From the NCBI GenBank assembly GCA_017454915.1, contig JAFTCC010000032.1:1-64000 (forward strand): DNA of 64,000 nt, given 5' to 3'. The position numbers and the translations under genes were made by a program. Shown one piece after another: positions 35,225-45,500 of the stretch. Position 1 is the first letter of the stretch, and every line of letters begins with the position of its first letter. The DNA comes from Paludibacteraceae bacterium (GTDB lineage Bacteria; Bacteroidota; Bacteroidia; Bacteroidales; Paludibacteraceae). Below the pieces are notes generated by a model, which saw only the letters and a list, made by a program, of their open reading frames with translations, was not told the origin of the DNA and ran no database searches.

Positions 35225-37843
35225 ATGGAACTTTCGAGTAAGTACAACCCCTCTGAAATTGAGGGCAAATGGTATGAGTATTGGTTAAACCACGGTATTT
35301 TTCATAGTGAGCCGGACGGCCGTGAGGCTTATACGGTTGTTATTCCTCCCCCTAACGTTACTGGTGTGCTGCACATGGGTCATGTGCTGAACGAAACTAT
35401 ACAGGACATTTTGGTGCGCCATGCGCGTCAGCAGGGCAAGAATGCCTGCTGGGTGCCGGGAACGGATCATGCCTCGATAGCTACTGAGGCAAAAGTGGTG
35501 AACCGTTTGGCAAGTCAAGGCATCAAGAAGACAGACCTGACACGCGAGGAGTTTTTGAAGCACGCATGGGCATGGACCGAGGAACACGGCGGAATAATAC
35601 TGAAGCAGTTGCGCCGTCTGGGATGCTCCTGTGACTGGGACCGCACGGCTTTCACCATGGACGAAAAACGATCGGCAAGTGTGCTCAAGGTGTTCTGCGA
35701 CTTGTATGAGAAGGGATTGATTTACAGAGGCGTGAGAATGGTTAACTGGGACCCCAAGGCACTGACGGCTTTGTCGGACGAGGAAGTCATCTTTAAGGAA
35801 CATCAGGGCAAACTCTACTACCTGCGCTACCGCACCGTGGAGGACCCCGAGAAATATGCGGTTGTGGCAACCACCCGTCCTGAAACGATAATGGGCGACA
35901 CGGCAATGTGCATCAACCCCAACGACCCCAAGAACGCGTGGCTGAAAGGCAAGCATGTGATTGTGCCGCTTGTGAACAGGCAAATTCCGGTTATTGAGGA
36001 CGAATATGTGGATGTGGAATTTGGTACGGGTTGCCTTAAGGTTACACCGGCTCACGACATCAACGACTATATGCTCGGCGAGAAGCACCACTTGCAGAGC
36101 ATAGACATCTTCAACGACAACGGCACACTGTCAGAAGCTGCAGGCCTGTATGTGGGTATGGACCGTTTCGACGTGCGCGAGCAGATAGAGAAAGACCTTG
36201 CAGAAGCCGGTCTGCTGGAAAAAGTGGAGGCTTACACCAACAACGTGGGCTGCTCGGAACGCACTGGTGTGCCCATCGAGCCGAAACTGTCAATGCAGTG
36301 GTTCCTGAAGATGGAGCACCTTGCGCAGATTGCGCTTGAGCCGGTGATGAAGGATGAGATAATGTTCTATCCGCAGAAGTACAAAAACACTTACCGCCAC
36401 TGGCTCGAGAATATCAAGGACTGGTGCATCAGCCGCCAACTCTGGTGGGGTCACCGCATTCCGGCGTATTACTTGCCCGACGGCAGGTTTGTTGTGGCTC
36501 CAACGGTAGAAGACGCCCTCAAAAAAGCGCAGGCTATTAATCCGTCTGTAACAGCAGCCGACTTGCGGCAAGACCCCGACTGCCTCGACACGTGGTTCAG
36601 CTCGTGGCTTTGGCCGATAAGCCTCTTTGACGGCATCAACACCCCCGGGAACAAAGAAATCAGTTACTATTATCCAACGGCTGACCTCGTTACCGGTCCT
36701 GACATCATATTCTTCTGGGTAGCGCGCATGATTATGGCAGGCTACGAATATGAGGGCAAAATGCCGTTCAAACACGTTTATTTCACTGGCATAGTGCGCG
36801 ACAAACTTGGACGCAAGATGTCTAAATCACTCGGCAACAGCCCCGACCCGCTGGACCTGATAGACCGCTATGGCGCTGACGGAGTACGCATGGGAATGAT
36901 GCTTTCGGCACCTGCCGGAAACGACATTTTGTTTGACGAGTCGCTCTGCGAGCAGGGCCGCAACTTCTCCGGCAAGATATGGAACGCTTTCCGACTCGTA
37001 AAAGGTTGGCAAGTGGACGACAGCGTCAAGGCAACTGACGCTCAGCGGCAGGCTATGAAGTGGATGTCGGCTAAAATTACTGACACGCTCGTGGAGGTTG
37101 AAGACTTGTTCGGCAAATATCGTCTTTCAGAGGCACTTACGCTGCTCTACAAATTGTTCTGGGACGAGTTCTCAAGTTGGTATCTTGAGGCGATAAAACC
37201 CGAATACGGCAAGCCACAAAACGCCGAAACATATCGCACCACACTCCATTATTTCGACATACTACTACGTTCGCTCCATCCGTTCATGCCGTTCATTACC
37301 GAGCACCTGTGGCAGGCACTTGAGGACCGCAAAGAAGGTGAAACGATTTGTAATCAGGAGGCTAAGTGCGAAAACCAAGAACAGAAGGCGGTGCTGGACG
37401 ACTTTGAGATCGCAAAGCAGATTATAACCGGCATACGCAACGTCCGCGCACAAAAGAACATCGGTAACAAGGTTGACCTCACCGTACAGGCTGTTAACGT
37501 AAGCGATGTGCCTTTCAGGGCCGTTGTCGAAAAACTTGGCGGTGTGAAAGAGATTGAGCACGTTGCAGAAAAGGCTGCGTCTGCTACCAGTTTCCTCGCA
37601 GGTAACAGTGAATATGCTGTGCTGCTCGACGGTCTGGTGGACACTGCCGAAGAAGTTGCAAAACTCAAGAAAGAGCTTGAGTATCTTGAAGGTTTCCTTG
37701 CGAGCGTGAACAAGAAACTCGGAAACGAGCGCTTCGTTCAGAATGCAAAGCCCGAAATCGTAGCCAACGAGCGCAAGAAACAGGCTGATGCCGAACAGAA
37801 AATCGCCGCACTGAAAGCCTCGATTGAGCAATTGAGCAAATGA
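35225..37843 (+). CDS. valS: Valyl-tRNA synthetase
   Basis: About 872 residues from [20 protein letters not shown], the usual start of the family. The upstream ATG at 35168 is rejected on this basis and because of the promoter position. The HIGH motif is [13 protein letters not shown], the KMSKS loop is [13 protein letters not shown], and the editing domain lies between them. The C-terminal coiled coil ([20 protein letters not shown] and on) binds tRNA. The enzyme charges tRNA(Val) and clears mischarged threonine. It is followed 58 bases later by the DUF2723 gene. Confidence 0.97.
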   Translation: MELSSKYNPSEIEGKWYEYWLNHGIFHSEPDGREAYTVVIPPPNVTGVLHMGHVLNETIQDILVRHARQQGKNACWVPGTDHASIATEAKVVNRLASQGIKKTDLTREEFLKHAWAWTEEHGGIILKQLRRLGCSCDWDRTAFTMDEKRSASVLKVFCDLYEKGLIYRGVRMVNWDPKALTALSDEEVIFKEHQGKLYYLRYRTVEDPEKYAVVATTRPETIMGDTAMCINPNDPKNAWLKGKHVIVPLVNRQIPVIEDEYVDVEFGTGCLKVTPAHDINDYMLGEKHHLQSIDIFNDNGTLSEAAGLYVGMDRFDVREQIEKDLAEAGLLEKVEAYTNNVGCSERTGVPIEPKLSMQWFLKMEHLAQIALEPVMKDEIMFYPQKYKNTYRHWLENIKDWCISRQLWWGHRIPAYYLPDGRFVVAPTVEDALKKAQAINPSVTAADLRQDPDCLDTWFSSWLWPISLFDGINTPGNKEISYYYPTADLVTGPDIIFFWVARMIMAGYEYEGKMPFKHVYFTGIVRDKLGRKMSKSLGNSPDPLDLIDRYGADGVRMGMMLSAPAGNDILFDESLCEQGRNFSGKIWNAFRLVKGWQVDDSVKATDAQRQAMKWMSAKITDTLVEVEDLFGKYRLSEALTLLYKLFWDEFSSWYLEAIKPEYGKPQNAETYRTTLHYFDILLRSLHPFMPFITEHLWQALEDRKEGETICNQEAKCENQEQKAVLDDFEIAKQIITGIRNVRAQKNIGNKVDLTVQAVNVSDVPFRAVVEKLGGVKEIEHVAEKAASATSFLAGNSEYAVLLDGLVDTAEEVAKLKKELEYLEGFLASVNKKLGNERFVQNAKPEIVANERKKQADAEQKIAALKASIEQLSK

Positions 37844-37901
37844 GGCTGACTGATTGCACGCAGTGCTTTTGTTACGAATTTAATAACCATTTTATCATAT
37901 A

Positions 37902-40900
37902 GTGAAACGTTTCAAACTTTACAACAACATCGTCGGTTGGGTGGTGTTCCTGATTGCCGCCGTAACATATTTGTTGACGATAGAGTCCACAGCAAGTTTC
38001 TGGGACTGCGGAGAGTTTATCTCAACGGCTTATAAATTAGATGTGGGACATCCGCCCGGAGCACCATTCTTTATGCTCACCGCGCATTTCTTCACTCTGT
38101 TTGCCAAAGACCCCACAATGGTGGCGGTAATGGTTAACGCCATGTCGGCTATCTTTTCGGCCCTGACTATTTTGTTCTTGTTCTGGACAATTACCGCCTT
38201 GGCGCGCAAGATTGTCGTAAGGACGCTGTCGCCTGCTGTTAAAGGTCAGAAAGCTTCTGGAGAGGCTCAAGAGATGACACTTGCGCAGGGTGTGGGCATA
38301 TTGTTTGCCGGAGCGGTTGGAGCACTGGCATATACTTTTTCCGACACGTTCTGGTTCTCGGCAGTCGAGGGTGAGGTTTATGCCTATTCTTCGTTCTTCA
38401 CCGCTGTTGTGTTCTGGGCTATACTGAAATGGGACGACGTGGCAGACAGCCCCGATTCAGACCGATGGATTATCCTCATCGCATATCTGATGGGACTGTC
38501 AATAGGTGTCCACTTGCTTAACCTGCTTGCCATACCTGCCATAGTGCTTGTGTATTATTGCCGCAAGTATGAACCAACTTTCAAAGGTTTCATAATCGCC
38601 ATGCTTGTCTCAGTCGTGTTGTTGGGCGTGGTGCTCTATGGGCTTATTCCTGGTTTTGTGCAGATGGCCTGCTGGTTTGAACTGCTGTTCACCAATATGC
38701 TTCATGCTCCGTTTAATACTGGTCTGCTGGTTTACATTGTTCTGACGGTAGGCATTCTGGCTTGGGCTATATGGCAAACTGCCGGAGAGCGGAATTACAA
38801 TGCCATGTGCGCTGCTACAGTGTTGGCTCTGACGGCTGTCGGCATACCATTCTTTGGCAGGAGCGGTGCGATGGCTGTTTTGATTGGTGCGGTGGTAATA
38901 GCCGCTATGGCACTTTTGCTGTGGTTGTTCAAGCATTTGGTTAATGCCCGCTTTCTCCATACCGTTGTGATTTCAGCTGCTCTGATGTTGCTCGGTTATT
39001 CAACCTATGCAGTAATAGTCATCCGTTCAGGGTCTGACCCTGCCATGGACCAGAACTCGCCAGATAACGTGTTCAACCTCAAGTCATACCTTAACCGTGA
39101 GCAGTATGGCGACCGCCCGTTGCTTTATGGTCCGGTGTATAACGCCCCTGTTGCGCTTGACGTGAAGAACGGTATCTGTGAGCCGCGCGAAACTGTTGGC
39201 GCGCCCCAATATGCTCCTAAACCCAAAATGAGCCCAGACGAAAAAGACGAGTATGTTATCACAGGATATAAGCACGACTATGTGATGGACGACCGTTTTA
39301 TGATGATTTTCCCGCGTATGTACAGCGCGCAGTCGAGCCATATTGAGGCGTACAAAGCATGGGGTAACGTGAAAGGCAAGAGAATTAAATTTGACTACTG
39401 CGGACGCGACCGTGTAGAGTACTGCCCAACGTTTGTCGAAAATTTGCGTTTCTTCTTCGCCTATCAGTGCCATTTCATGTATTGGCGATATTTCATGTGG
39501 AACTTTGCCGGACGCCAGAATGACCTTCAGGGACACGGCGAAGTTGACCGTGGCAACTGGATTTCAGGCATCCCGTTCCTTGACAACCTGATGCTTGGTG
39601 ACCAGTCTAAGCTGCCCGACCGCCTTAAAGAGAACAAAGGGCACAACGTTTACTATATGCTCCCGCTGCTGCTCGGACTGCTCGGAATAGGTTTCCAACT
39701 CTCACGAGGCAGAAAGGGCTTCCAGAACTTTATGATAACGTTCTTGCTGTTCTTCTTAACAGGCTTGGCCATCGTTGTTTACCTCAACCAGACACCCTAC
39801 CAGCCCCGTGAGCGTGACTACGCTTACGCAGGTTCGTTCTACGCGTTCTGCATCTGGATAGGCATGGGCGTGCTGGCATTGATACAACTGGTTGAGGACT
39901 TGAGCCGCGGCCGTCTGTCGCAGCGGGTCAAAACACTTGTTGCAGTGGTTGCGGGCGTGCTTTGTCTTGGAGTTCCGGCGTTGATGGCGCAGCAGAACTG
40001 GGACGATCACGACCGCTCGGGCAGATACGTATGCCGCGACTTCGGGCAAAACTATCTCAATTCGTGCCGCAAAGATGCTATCATCTTCACTAATGGCGAC
40101 AACGACACTTTCCCGTTGTGGTATAATCAGGAGGTTGAGGAGTTCCGCACAGATGTCCGTGTCTGCAACCTGTCTTATCTGCAGACCGACTGGTATATTG
40201 ACCAGATGCGTCGCCCATATTATGAGAGCCCGGCATTGCCAATAAGTTGGAAACCAAACCAATATCAGGCAGGTACCAACGAGATTGCTTGGGTGCGCGA
40301 TCAAATCCCCGAACTGACGATTGATCAGGCATTCAACTGGATGCTTGAAAAGACCGACCAGCGTCAGAAAAAAGAGGGGGCCGCGTTCTGGAATCACGAG
40401 GATGTGACTTCAGAATTGCCCACAGCACAGCTCTATCAGCCTATAGTGCCAGAAGAGGTGCTCGCAAGCCCGGCATTCAGTCAAGGCGACAGCTGCAGGT
40501 TCTCGCCTGAACAGATGGCAAAGTCAATTGCAATACCAATCAGCAACCGGCTCACGCGTTCGGAGATGATGATACTTGACATAATCCGCAACAACCACTG
40601 GAAACGCCCTGTCTATTTTGCCGTTACGGTTGGCTCAGATTATTATCTTCACATTGACGACTATTTTGAACTCACAGGTTTGGCATATCAGCTCACGCCA
40701 GTCAAGCATGATGGGGATGAAGGTGTCAACACAGTTGATATGTACGACAATATGATGCACAAGTTCAAGTTTGGCGGCGTAGATGAGAAGCCTCTCTATC
40801 TTGACGAGAACGTGCTGCGCATGTGTCATACCCACAGGCTGATGTTCGCACGCCTTGCCGATGCGCTTATTGTAGAAGGTGAAAAAGAAAAGGCACTTGA

Positions 40901-41219
40901 GGTGCTCGACTACGGCTTGGAGCGCATTCCAACATTTAATGTGCCTCACGACTACTCCAGCCTGTCGATGGCTCAGTCGTATTATCAGCTCGGGGAAAAT
41001 GCCAAGGCTGACCAAATTTTGACTGACATCGCAGATAATGCTACGCAGTATATTGACTACTATCAGTCGCTCAACAAGATGAGACGCCAGAGCGTTCAAG
41101 GTCACTTGCAACAATCGGTGGCTATATTGGGCAATGTGCTTCAAATCGCTTACCGCTCAAAGCGCGATGACATTGTGGAACGCTATCAGGACGCATATAT
41201 GCGTTACTCGATGAGATAA
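37902..41219 (+). CDS. DUF2723 (GT117-type) polytopic membrane protein
   Basis: A 1105-residue protein starting at a GTG codon. About twelve membrane segments fill residues 10-700. The diagnostic N-terminal loop is FWDCGEFISTAYKLDVGHPP, where the acidic residues match the catalytic position of O-mannosyltransferase-like enzymes. The C-terminal 350 residues are soluble, with TPR-like stretches near 950-1060 (ALEVLDYGLERIP, YYQLGENAKADQIL). The family is common in Bacteroidetes and is thought to glycosylate proteins at the membrane; the substrate here is unknown. ruvA follows after seven bases, so the two are probably co-transcribed. Confidence 0.85.
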   Translation: MKRFKLYNNIVGWVVFLIAAVTYLLTIESTASFWDCGEFISTAYKLDVGHPPGAPFFMLTAHFFTLFAKDPTMVAVMVNAMSAIFSALTILFLFWTITALARKIVVRTLSPAVKGQKASGEAQEMTLAQGVGILFAGAVGALAYTFSDTFWFSAVEGEVYAYSSFFTAVVFWAILKWDDVADSPDSDRWIILIAYLMGLSIGVHLLNLLAIPAIVLVYYCRKYEPTFKGFIIAMLVSVVLLGVVLYGLIPGFVQMACWFELLFTNMLHAPFNTGLLVYIVLTVGILAWAIWQTAGERNYNAMCAATVLALTAVGIPFFGRSGAMAVLIGAVVIAAMALLLWLFKHLVNARFLHTVVISAALMLLGYSTYAVIVIRSGSDPAMDQNSPDNVFNLKSYLNREQYGDRPLLYGPVYNAPVALDVKNGICEPRETVGAPQYAPKPKMSPDEKDEYVITGYKHDYVMDDRFMMIFPRMYSAQSSHIEAYKAWGNVKGKRIKFDYCGRDRVEYCPTFVENLRFFFAYQCHFMYWRYFMWNFAGRQNDLQGHGEVDRGNWISGIPFLDNLMLGDQSKLPDRLKENKGHNVYYMLPLLLGLLGIGFQLSRGRKGFQNFMITFLLFFLTGLAIVVYLNQTPYQPRERDYAYAGSFYAFCIWIGMGVLALIQLVEDLSRGRLSQRVKTLVAVVAGVLCLGVPALMAQQNWDDHDRSGRYVCRDFGQNYLNSCRKDAIIFTNGDNDTFPLWYNQEVEEFRTDVRVCNLSYLQTDWYIDQMRRPYYESPALPISWKPNQYQAGTNEIAWVRDQIPELTIDQAFNWMLEKTDQRQKKEGAAFWNHEDVTSELPTAQLYQPIVPEEVLASPAFSQGDSCRFSPEQMAKSIAIPISNRLTRSEMMILDIIRNNHWKRPVYFAVTVGSDYYLHIDDYFELTGLAYQLTPVKHDGDEGVNTVDMYDNMMHKFKFGGVDEKPLYLDENVLRMCHTHRLMFARLADALIVEGEKEKALEVLDYGLERIPTFNVPHDYSSLSMAQSYYQLGENAKADQILTDIADNATQYIDYYQSLNKMRRQSVQGHLQQSVAILGNVLQIAYRSKRDDIVERYQDAYMRYSMR

Positions 41220-41226
41220 TGCCGTT

Positions 41227-41835
41227 ATGATAGACTACGTTAAAGGGAACATTACAGATTTGAGTCCGGCAGTCGCGGTGTGCGAGGCTGGTGGTGTGGG
41301 CTATGAGGTGAATATCCCGTTGAGCGTATATGCTGAACTTTCTGCCGATAAGAGCCGCACAGCCGAGCCGGTCCGCATCTATGTTCATGAAGTGATACGC
41401 GAGGATGCGCACCTTTTGTTCGGTTTTCTCACCAAGCAAGAGCGTGAGGTGTTTCGTTTGCTTATTACGGTGTCTGGCATAGGTCCCAACACTGCAAGGC
41501 TGTTTCTCAGTTCTTACTCGGCATACGAGTTGCAGCAGCTCATTGCCACTGGCAATGCCAAGGCGTTGAGCCAAGTAAAGGGTATTGGTGCCAAGACCGC
41601 TCAGAGGCTCGTTGTGGACCTCAAGGATAAGATTATGAAACTTGACATTGGCCCGAGTGGCGAAATCGCCGACATTACGCTGCCGAGTGGTCAGACGGCC
41701 GAAGAAGCCGCTGCCGCTCTCACTATGCTGGGTTTCCCTGCCGCGGCAAGCCAGAAAGTTGTGGGACAGATTTTGTGCGAACAACCTTCGGCATCTGTCG
41801 AGCAAGTTATCAAACTGGCACTTAAAATGCTTTAG
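41227..41835 (+). CDS. ruvA: Holliday junction DNA helicase subunit RuvA
   Basis: A 202-residue protein that binds four-way junctions and loads the RuvB motor. The N-terminal OB fold (1-65), the two helix-hairpin-helix motifs (LITVSGIGPNTARLFL and ALSQVKGIGAKTAQRLV), and the C-terminal domain that touches RuvB (ALTMLGFPAAASQKVVGQIL) are all present. The length is normal. ruvB and ruvC are not in this window. It lies directly after the DUF2723 gene. Confidence 0.96.
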   Translation: MIDYVKGNITDLSPAVAVCEAGGVGYEVNIPLSVYAELSADKSRTAEPVRIYVHEVIREDAHLLFGFLTKQEREVFRLLITVSGIGPNTARLFLSSYSAYELQQLIATGNAKALSQVKGIGAKTAQRLVVDLKDKIMKLDIGPSGEIADITLPSGQTAEEAAAALTMLGFPAAASQKVVGQILCEQPSASVEQVIKLALKML

Positions 41836-41891
41836 ACAAGTTTATCAATTTAGGCATAATGACCGATTGTGCTCTTTTGCCTAATGGTTCT

Positions 41892-41938
41892 CAGATACGA
41901 CGACAGCCGACTGTAGCAGCCGGCTGTCGTCGTATCTG
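41892..41938. terminator. Long hairpin terminator between convergent genes
   Basis: A perfect 18-pair stem, CAGATACGACGACAGCCG at 41892-41909 with its complement at 41921-41938, and an 11-base loop. There is no long T run, but the position between ruvA and the minus-strand YbjN-like gene fits a two-way stop. Confidence 0.75.
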
Positions 41939-41947
41939 TGAACAGTA

Positions 41948-42328
41948 TTATTCTATGTTTTGGTAGAACTCTTGGCGGGTTCCCTGAAGAATGCCAAGTG
42001 CGCGCGGGATGATATTGCTCACATCTGGGGTGCTGTCGAGCAAAATCTCAAAGAATAGCCAGACTTCGTCATCCAGTATACATGTTTTGCATACCTTCAT
42101 CTTCATGTTAGTCTTGTTGGCGGCATCAAGCACGATGTCGCGGTTCTCGTCGGTTACGTCATAGATGGCGGGCATGATAAGCTGGAAAAACTCGTCATCC
42201 TCGTCGTTGTTCACAAACAGGAACGTGCCCATTTGGTATTTGAACACTATGTTCCCGTTTTCAGGATTCACTTCCGGCGTAAAGCCTTGCTTGCGCAGAA
42301 AGTCTAATACCAATTCTGATGTTTTCAT
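41948..42328 (-). CDS. YbjN-like small protein
   Basis: A 126-residue soluble protein. It has the outline of a YbjN/T3SS-chaperone-like fold: a helix (LVLDFLRKQGFTPEV), then strands (NIVFKYQMGTFLFVN, DDEFFQLIMPAIY) and a central helix with NKTNMKMKVCK. Such folds act as binding partners or chaperones. It follows the kinase-AAA gene on the same strand with 78 bases between, so the two may work together, but this is inferred from position only. Confidence 0.65.
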   Translation of the reverse strand: MKTSELVLDFLRKQGFTPEVNPENGNIVFKYQMGTFLFVNNDEDDEFFQLIMPAIYDVTDENRDIVLDAANKTNMKMKVCKTCILDDEVWLFFEILLDSTPDVSNIIPRALGILQGTRQEFYQNIE

Positions 42329-42406
42329 AATGTAAACTTTAATTGTTTGATAATTGTGATTATCCTATTAAATTTCCCTGTAAATTAGCGTTTTTTATAC
42401 TCTATC

Positions 42407-44221
42407 TCATACGTATCCCACTTTTCGGCGGGTTAGGTTGCTACGCTCTGTGCTTTCCATTTTCTGCCTTATCTCATCGTACATTTTTATCGTGTCGGGG
42501 CGCAAAGATGGATGGGTGTTTTTGAGTGATGTTTCGAGCAGTTCTTGAGTGATGTCCTGGTCGGTGTACGCGGCTATCATTGCCGCGTCGTTGACCACAA
42601 ACGCTATGTCGCTGGCTATGTATCCTTCCGACATTTCGGCAAGCCTGTCAGCATTTATTTTGTTTTCGTCAAAGGGTCTGTCTTTGAGGTGAATCAGAAA
42701 CATCTCTCGCCGCGCTTCCTTGTCAGGTATCGGCACATAGACTTGCTTGTCAATGCGTCCTGTGCGCAGTACCGCGGGGTCTATTTTGTCAGGGCGGTTG
42801 CTGGTGCCGATGACGAAAATTCCGCGCTCCGAGCAGTTGTTGAGTTGCGAGAGGAACTCGTTGACTTCGCCTGCGGAGTATTGTGCGGCATAGTTGCTTC
42901 TGTCAGGCACCAGTGCGTCAAACTCGTCAAAACATACCACTATAGGTGCTTTTTCTGTTGCCTGCTTGAAGAGTTGTGCGATTTTTTCCTGTGAGCCGTG
43001 AACGAATGAACTTGCGAGGTCCGATGCCTTGACGATAACGAAGTTGAAGCCTGTCTCCTCGGCAAATTTTTCTGCCACGAAAGTCTTTCCGCACCCCGGA
43101 GGACCATAGAGCAGCATGCCGTTGGGTGCGCTCAAGCGGTATTTTGCCACCTTTTCCTTGTTCTTTATCACGAAGAGAACGTGTTTTGTCAGGTAGTCTT
43201 TAAGTTCCTGCATGCCTGCTATGTCCTTAAATCCGTTGCCATTGCCTTTCCTGATGTCAAACTCAACGTAGTTGGGCCCTTGTTCTCGCTGCCTGCCTTG
43301 GCTGCTCTCTGGTGTGTCAGACGAGGCTGCTTTGCTGTGAGGCGTCGAGGGGTCTTCTTGGGCTTTATCAGCAGAGTTGCCGTCAAGGTCACATAGCAAT
43401 GCATCGATGTTTTTATAACGTTCATGATATGACAGTGCCAAACCCTTGGCAAGTACGATTTTTATGCGTATGTCAACGTCTAACGAATCAAAATCAATGG
43501 GGTGTGCTTTGCGGAAGTCTTTCAGTTTAATAGCAGCCGTCGAGCGCTTTATGTTTTCAGGAATTTCCGTCTGCCACGGTTTTTTCCCGGTCAGCATCAC
43601 GTAGAGCACCATTGAGGCTGCAAAAATGTCAGACTGCTCGTCATATATTCCGATAAACGTTTCGTTGGCACAGTAGGGTAGTTCGAGGTCTGACGTGTCG
43701 AAAGGCACTTTGCCGTTGCAGCGACCCGAAACGTGCCCTAAATCGATGACTTCAGCTGGACCATTGGCCGGTAGCATAATGTTTCGCGGCGTTATGTCGT
43801 TATGGTTCAGTTCGAGGTTGTGCATGAACTTCAGGCCTTCAAGCATTTCACGGAAAATGCGCAGGGCAGTGCCGGTGTCGATTTTGCCTTCGCGCTGTAT
43901 TTTTTCTGTCAGCAGCTCTCCGTGAAAATATGCCGTGATGTAGTATTGGCACGTGCCTTCCTCAACGCTATCATAGATGCCGCTGCTGATGTAGCTTATG
44001 ATGTTTTTGTGCTTCATCAGTCTGCAATGCTCTATTTCGAGGACTTCACCGCTCGATGTGTTAAGCATCTTTTCGGGTAACCGCTTGATGATGAATAGCT
44101 TCAGAAAATACGGATTACCGTCAGCGTCCTCAATGCGGTAACTTTCGGTGTAGATGTTTTCTTTGATGAGGCTTTGTACAGTGTAGCCGCCAATTTCTAT
44201 GCCTGTTGATAGTGTTGCCAT
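42407..44221 (-). CDS. Protein kinase fused to an AAA+ ATPase
   Basis: A 604-residue two-domain protein from ATG 44221 (MATLSTGIEIGGY); a longer start is rejected because a promoter box lies at 44263-44270. Residues 10-280 form a Ser/Thr-type kinase: Lys41 in FLKLF, catalytic loop HND at 140-142 with Asn147, and DLG at 160-162 in place of DFG. The glycine loop is weak. A polar linker (about 285-318) leads to an AAA+ domain of the FtsH/spastin type: Walker A GPPGCGKT at 373-380, Walker B FDEFD at 431-435, arginine fingers at 486 and 489. No protease domain follows. A role as a regulated unfoldase or remodeler is inference. Confidence 0.9.
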   Translation of the reverse strand: MATLSTGIEIGGYTVQSLIKENIYTESYRIEDADGNPYFLKLFIIKRLPEKMLNTSSGEVLEIEHCRLMKHKNIISYISSGIYDSVEEGTCQYYITAYFHGELLTEKIQREGKIDTGTALRIFREMLEGLKFMHNLELNHNDITPRNIMLPANGPAEVIDLGHVSGRCNGKVPFDTSDLELPYCANETFIGIYDEQSDIFAASMVLYVMLTGKKPWQTEIPENIKRSTAAIKLKDFRKAHPIDFDSLDVDIRIKIVLAKGLALSYHERYKNIDALLCDLDGNSADKAQEDPSTPHSKAASSDTPESSQGRQREQGPNYVEFDIRKGNGNGFKDIAGMQELKDYLTKHVLFVIKNKEKVAKYRLSAPNGMLLYGPPGCGKTFVAEKFAEETGFNFVIVKASDLASSFVHGSQEKIAQLFKQATEKAPIVVCFDEFDALVPDRSNYAAQYSAGEVNEFLSQLNNCSERGIFVIGTSNRPDKIDPAVLRTGRIDKQVYVPIPDKEARREMFLIHLKDRPFDENKINADRLAEMSEGYIASDIAFVVNDAAMIAAYTDQDITQELLETSLKNTHPSLRPDTIKMYDEIRQKMESTERSNLTRRKVGYV

Positions 44222-44262
44222 CTTAATTCTTGTGTTTTTGTTCGGAATTGTTTTTAGATGGG

Positions 44263-44270
44263 CAAATGTA
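44263..44270 (-). promoter_or_regulatory. -7 promoter element (TACATTTG) for the kinase-AAA gene
   Basis: TAnnTTTG on the minus strand, 41 bases upstream of ATG 44221. Confidence 0.6.
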
Positions 44271-44315
44271 GGAAAAAAAACTAACATTTATGCAACGCCT
44301 TTCGCTTTTTTTTCA

Positions 44316-44323
44316 TAATTTTG
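44316..44323 (+). promoter_or_regulatory. -7 promoter element (TAATTTTG) for mntP
   Basis: TAnnTTTG, 25 bases before the TTG start of mntP. The leader is too short to hold a manganese riboswitch. Confidence 0.6.
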
Positions 44324-44348
44324 CAAAAAAGAGAAAAGCAGCGACGGT

Positions 44349-44894
44349 TTGCAAATCATAGAAATCATATTGCTTTCCATAGCTCTTGCGGTGGATTGTT
44401 TTGTGGTTTCAGTGAGCAAGGGCATTCAGGTGCGGCGTTTTATGCGCGGCAGTGTGTTCATGGCGGTGTGTTTTGGAGTGTTTCAGGCTTTAATGCCGTG
44501 CATTACTTATTTCATTGGCCGTCAGATTTATGATTTGATAGCTGCCTATCAACCCTACATAGCCTGCGCCCTGCTGGTCGGCATAGGTTTTCATGTCTGC
44601 GTTGATGCCCTCCGCAAGCGTGGCGACGTGGCAACTGGAACTGGTTATCCAATGGTGGAGGTGCTGGCGTTTTCGGTGGCAACGAGCATTGACGCCCTTT
44701 CGGCGGGTGTGGTGCTGTTAGCGGAAAGCCTGAATGATTTCCTGACAGATATTGTGCTAATAGGAATGGCAAGCTTGCTGTTATCGCTTGTGGGCACGGC
44801 GGTTGGAATAACAATGGGGAAGAGTTTGAAAATAAATGTGCAGTTTATAGCCGGCGTGATACTGCTTGCGCTCGGACTGTGGCAGTTAGTTTAG
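44349..44894 (+). CDS. mntP: Manganese efflux pump MntP
   Basis: A 181-residue inner-membrane protein with six hydrophobic segments. It starts at a TTG codon. The two repeated halves carry the family's Asp residues: ALAVDCFVVSVSKG near residue 15 and ATSIDALSAGVVL near residue 118. It exports manganese to avoid toxicity. The length is normal for the family. It is first of a plus-strand series with the DUF3109 and nucleosidase genes. Control of the family by manganese is known elsewhere; no operator is recognised here. Confidence 0.9.
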   Translation: MQIIEIILLSIALAVDCFVVSVSKGIQVRRFMRGSVFMAVCFGVFQALMPCITYFIGRQIYDLIAAYQPYIACALLVGIGFHVCVDALRKRGDVATGTGYPMVEVLAFSVATSIDALSAGVVLLAESLNDFLTDIVLIGMASLLLSLVGTAVGITMGKSLKINVQFIAGVILLALGLWQLV

Positions 44895-44900
44895 TTTATA

Positions 44901-45500
44901 ATGCTTCAAATCGGAACAAATACTATTGTGAGCCTTGATGTAGTAGAACGTTGTTTTTGCTGCGACTTGTGTCGTTGTAATGGCGCTTGTTGCGTTGAAG
45001 GCGACGCTGGCGCTCCGGTTACTGACGATGAGGTTAAGACGATAGAGGACTTGTTGCCCACGCTGTGGGACAGTCTGAGCGCCAAGGCGCAACAAGTTAT
45101 CAATCAGCAGGGAGTAAGCTATTCCGACCAACAGGGCGAACGAGTGCTGTCGGTCGTAGATGGAAAAGAATGCGTGTTCAGCCGGCTCAACGATGACGGC
45201 ACAACGCTTTGTGTGATTGACGAGGCTTTTCGCCAAAACAAGACGGGAGGTTTTCAAAAACCAATATCCTGTGCATTGTATCCTATACGGTTGACGGAAT
45301 ATCAGTCTTTTACGGCTGTCAACTACCATCATTGGGACATCTGCTTGCCGGCATGCCAACTGGGAGTGGAAATGAAGATGCCCGTTTATAAATTTCTGCG
45401 TGAACCACTCATCAGACGGTTTGGCAAACAGTGGTACGATGAGTTGGACCTCGTTGCGCAGCAGTGGTTAATGCAAAAAAAAAGGAGGAAAAATAAATAA
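44901..45500 (+). CDS. DUF3109 family protein, Cys-rich
   Basis: A 199-residue protein of the DUF3109 type. Conserved cysteines appear in CFCCDLCRCNGACC near residues 18-31, GKECVFS near 99, and ISCALYPIRL and DICLPAC near 122 and 147. They probably hold a metal or iron-sulfur cluster, as in related CxxCxxxxCC proteins. Its biochemical role is not known. It begins six bases after mntP ends, and its stop overlaps the next start, so it lies within an operon. Confidence 0.8.
   Translation: MLQIGTNTIVSLDVVERCFCCDLCRCNGACCVEGDAGAPVTDDEVKTIEDLLPTLWDSLSAKAQQVINQQGVSYSDQQGERVLSVVDGKECVFSRLNDDGTTLCVIDEAFRQNKTGGFQKPISCALYPIRLTEYQSFTAVNYHHWDICLPACQLGVEMKMPVYKFLREPLIRRFGKQWYDELDLVAQQWLMQKKRRKNK

Noticed and set aside
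44324-44348. Manganese riboswitch before mntP
   Set aside because: The promoter box leaves fewer than 25 bases of leader, too short for a yybP-ykoY element.
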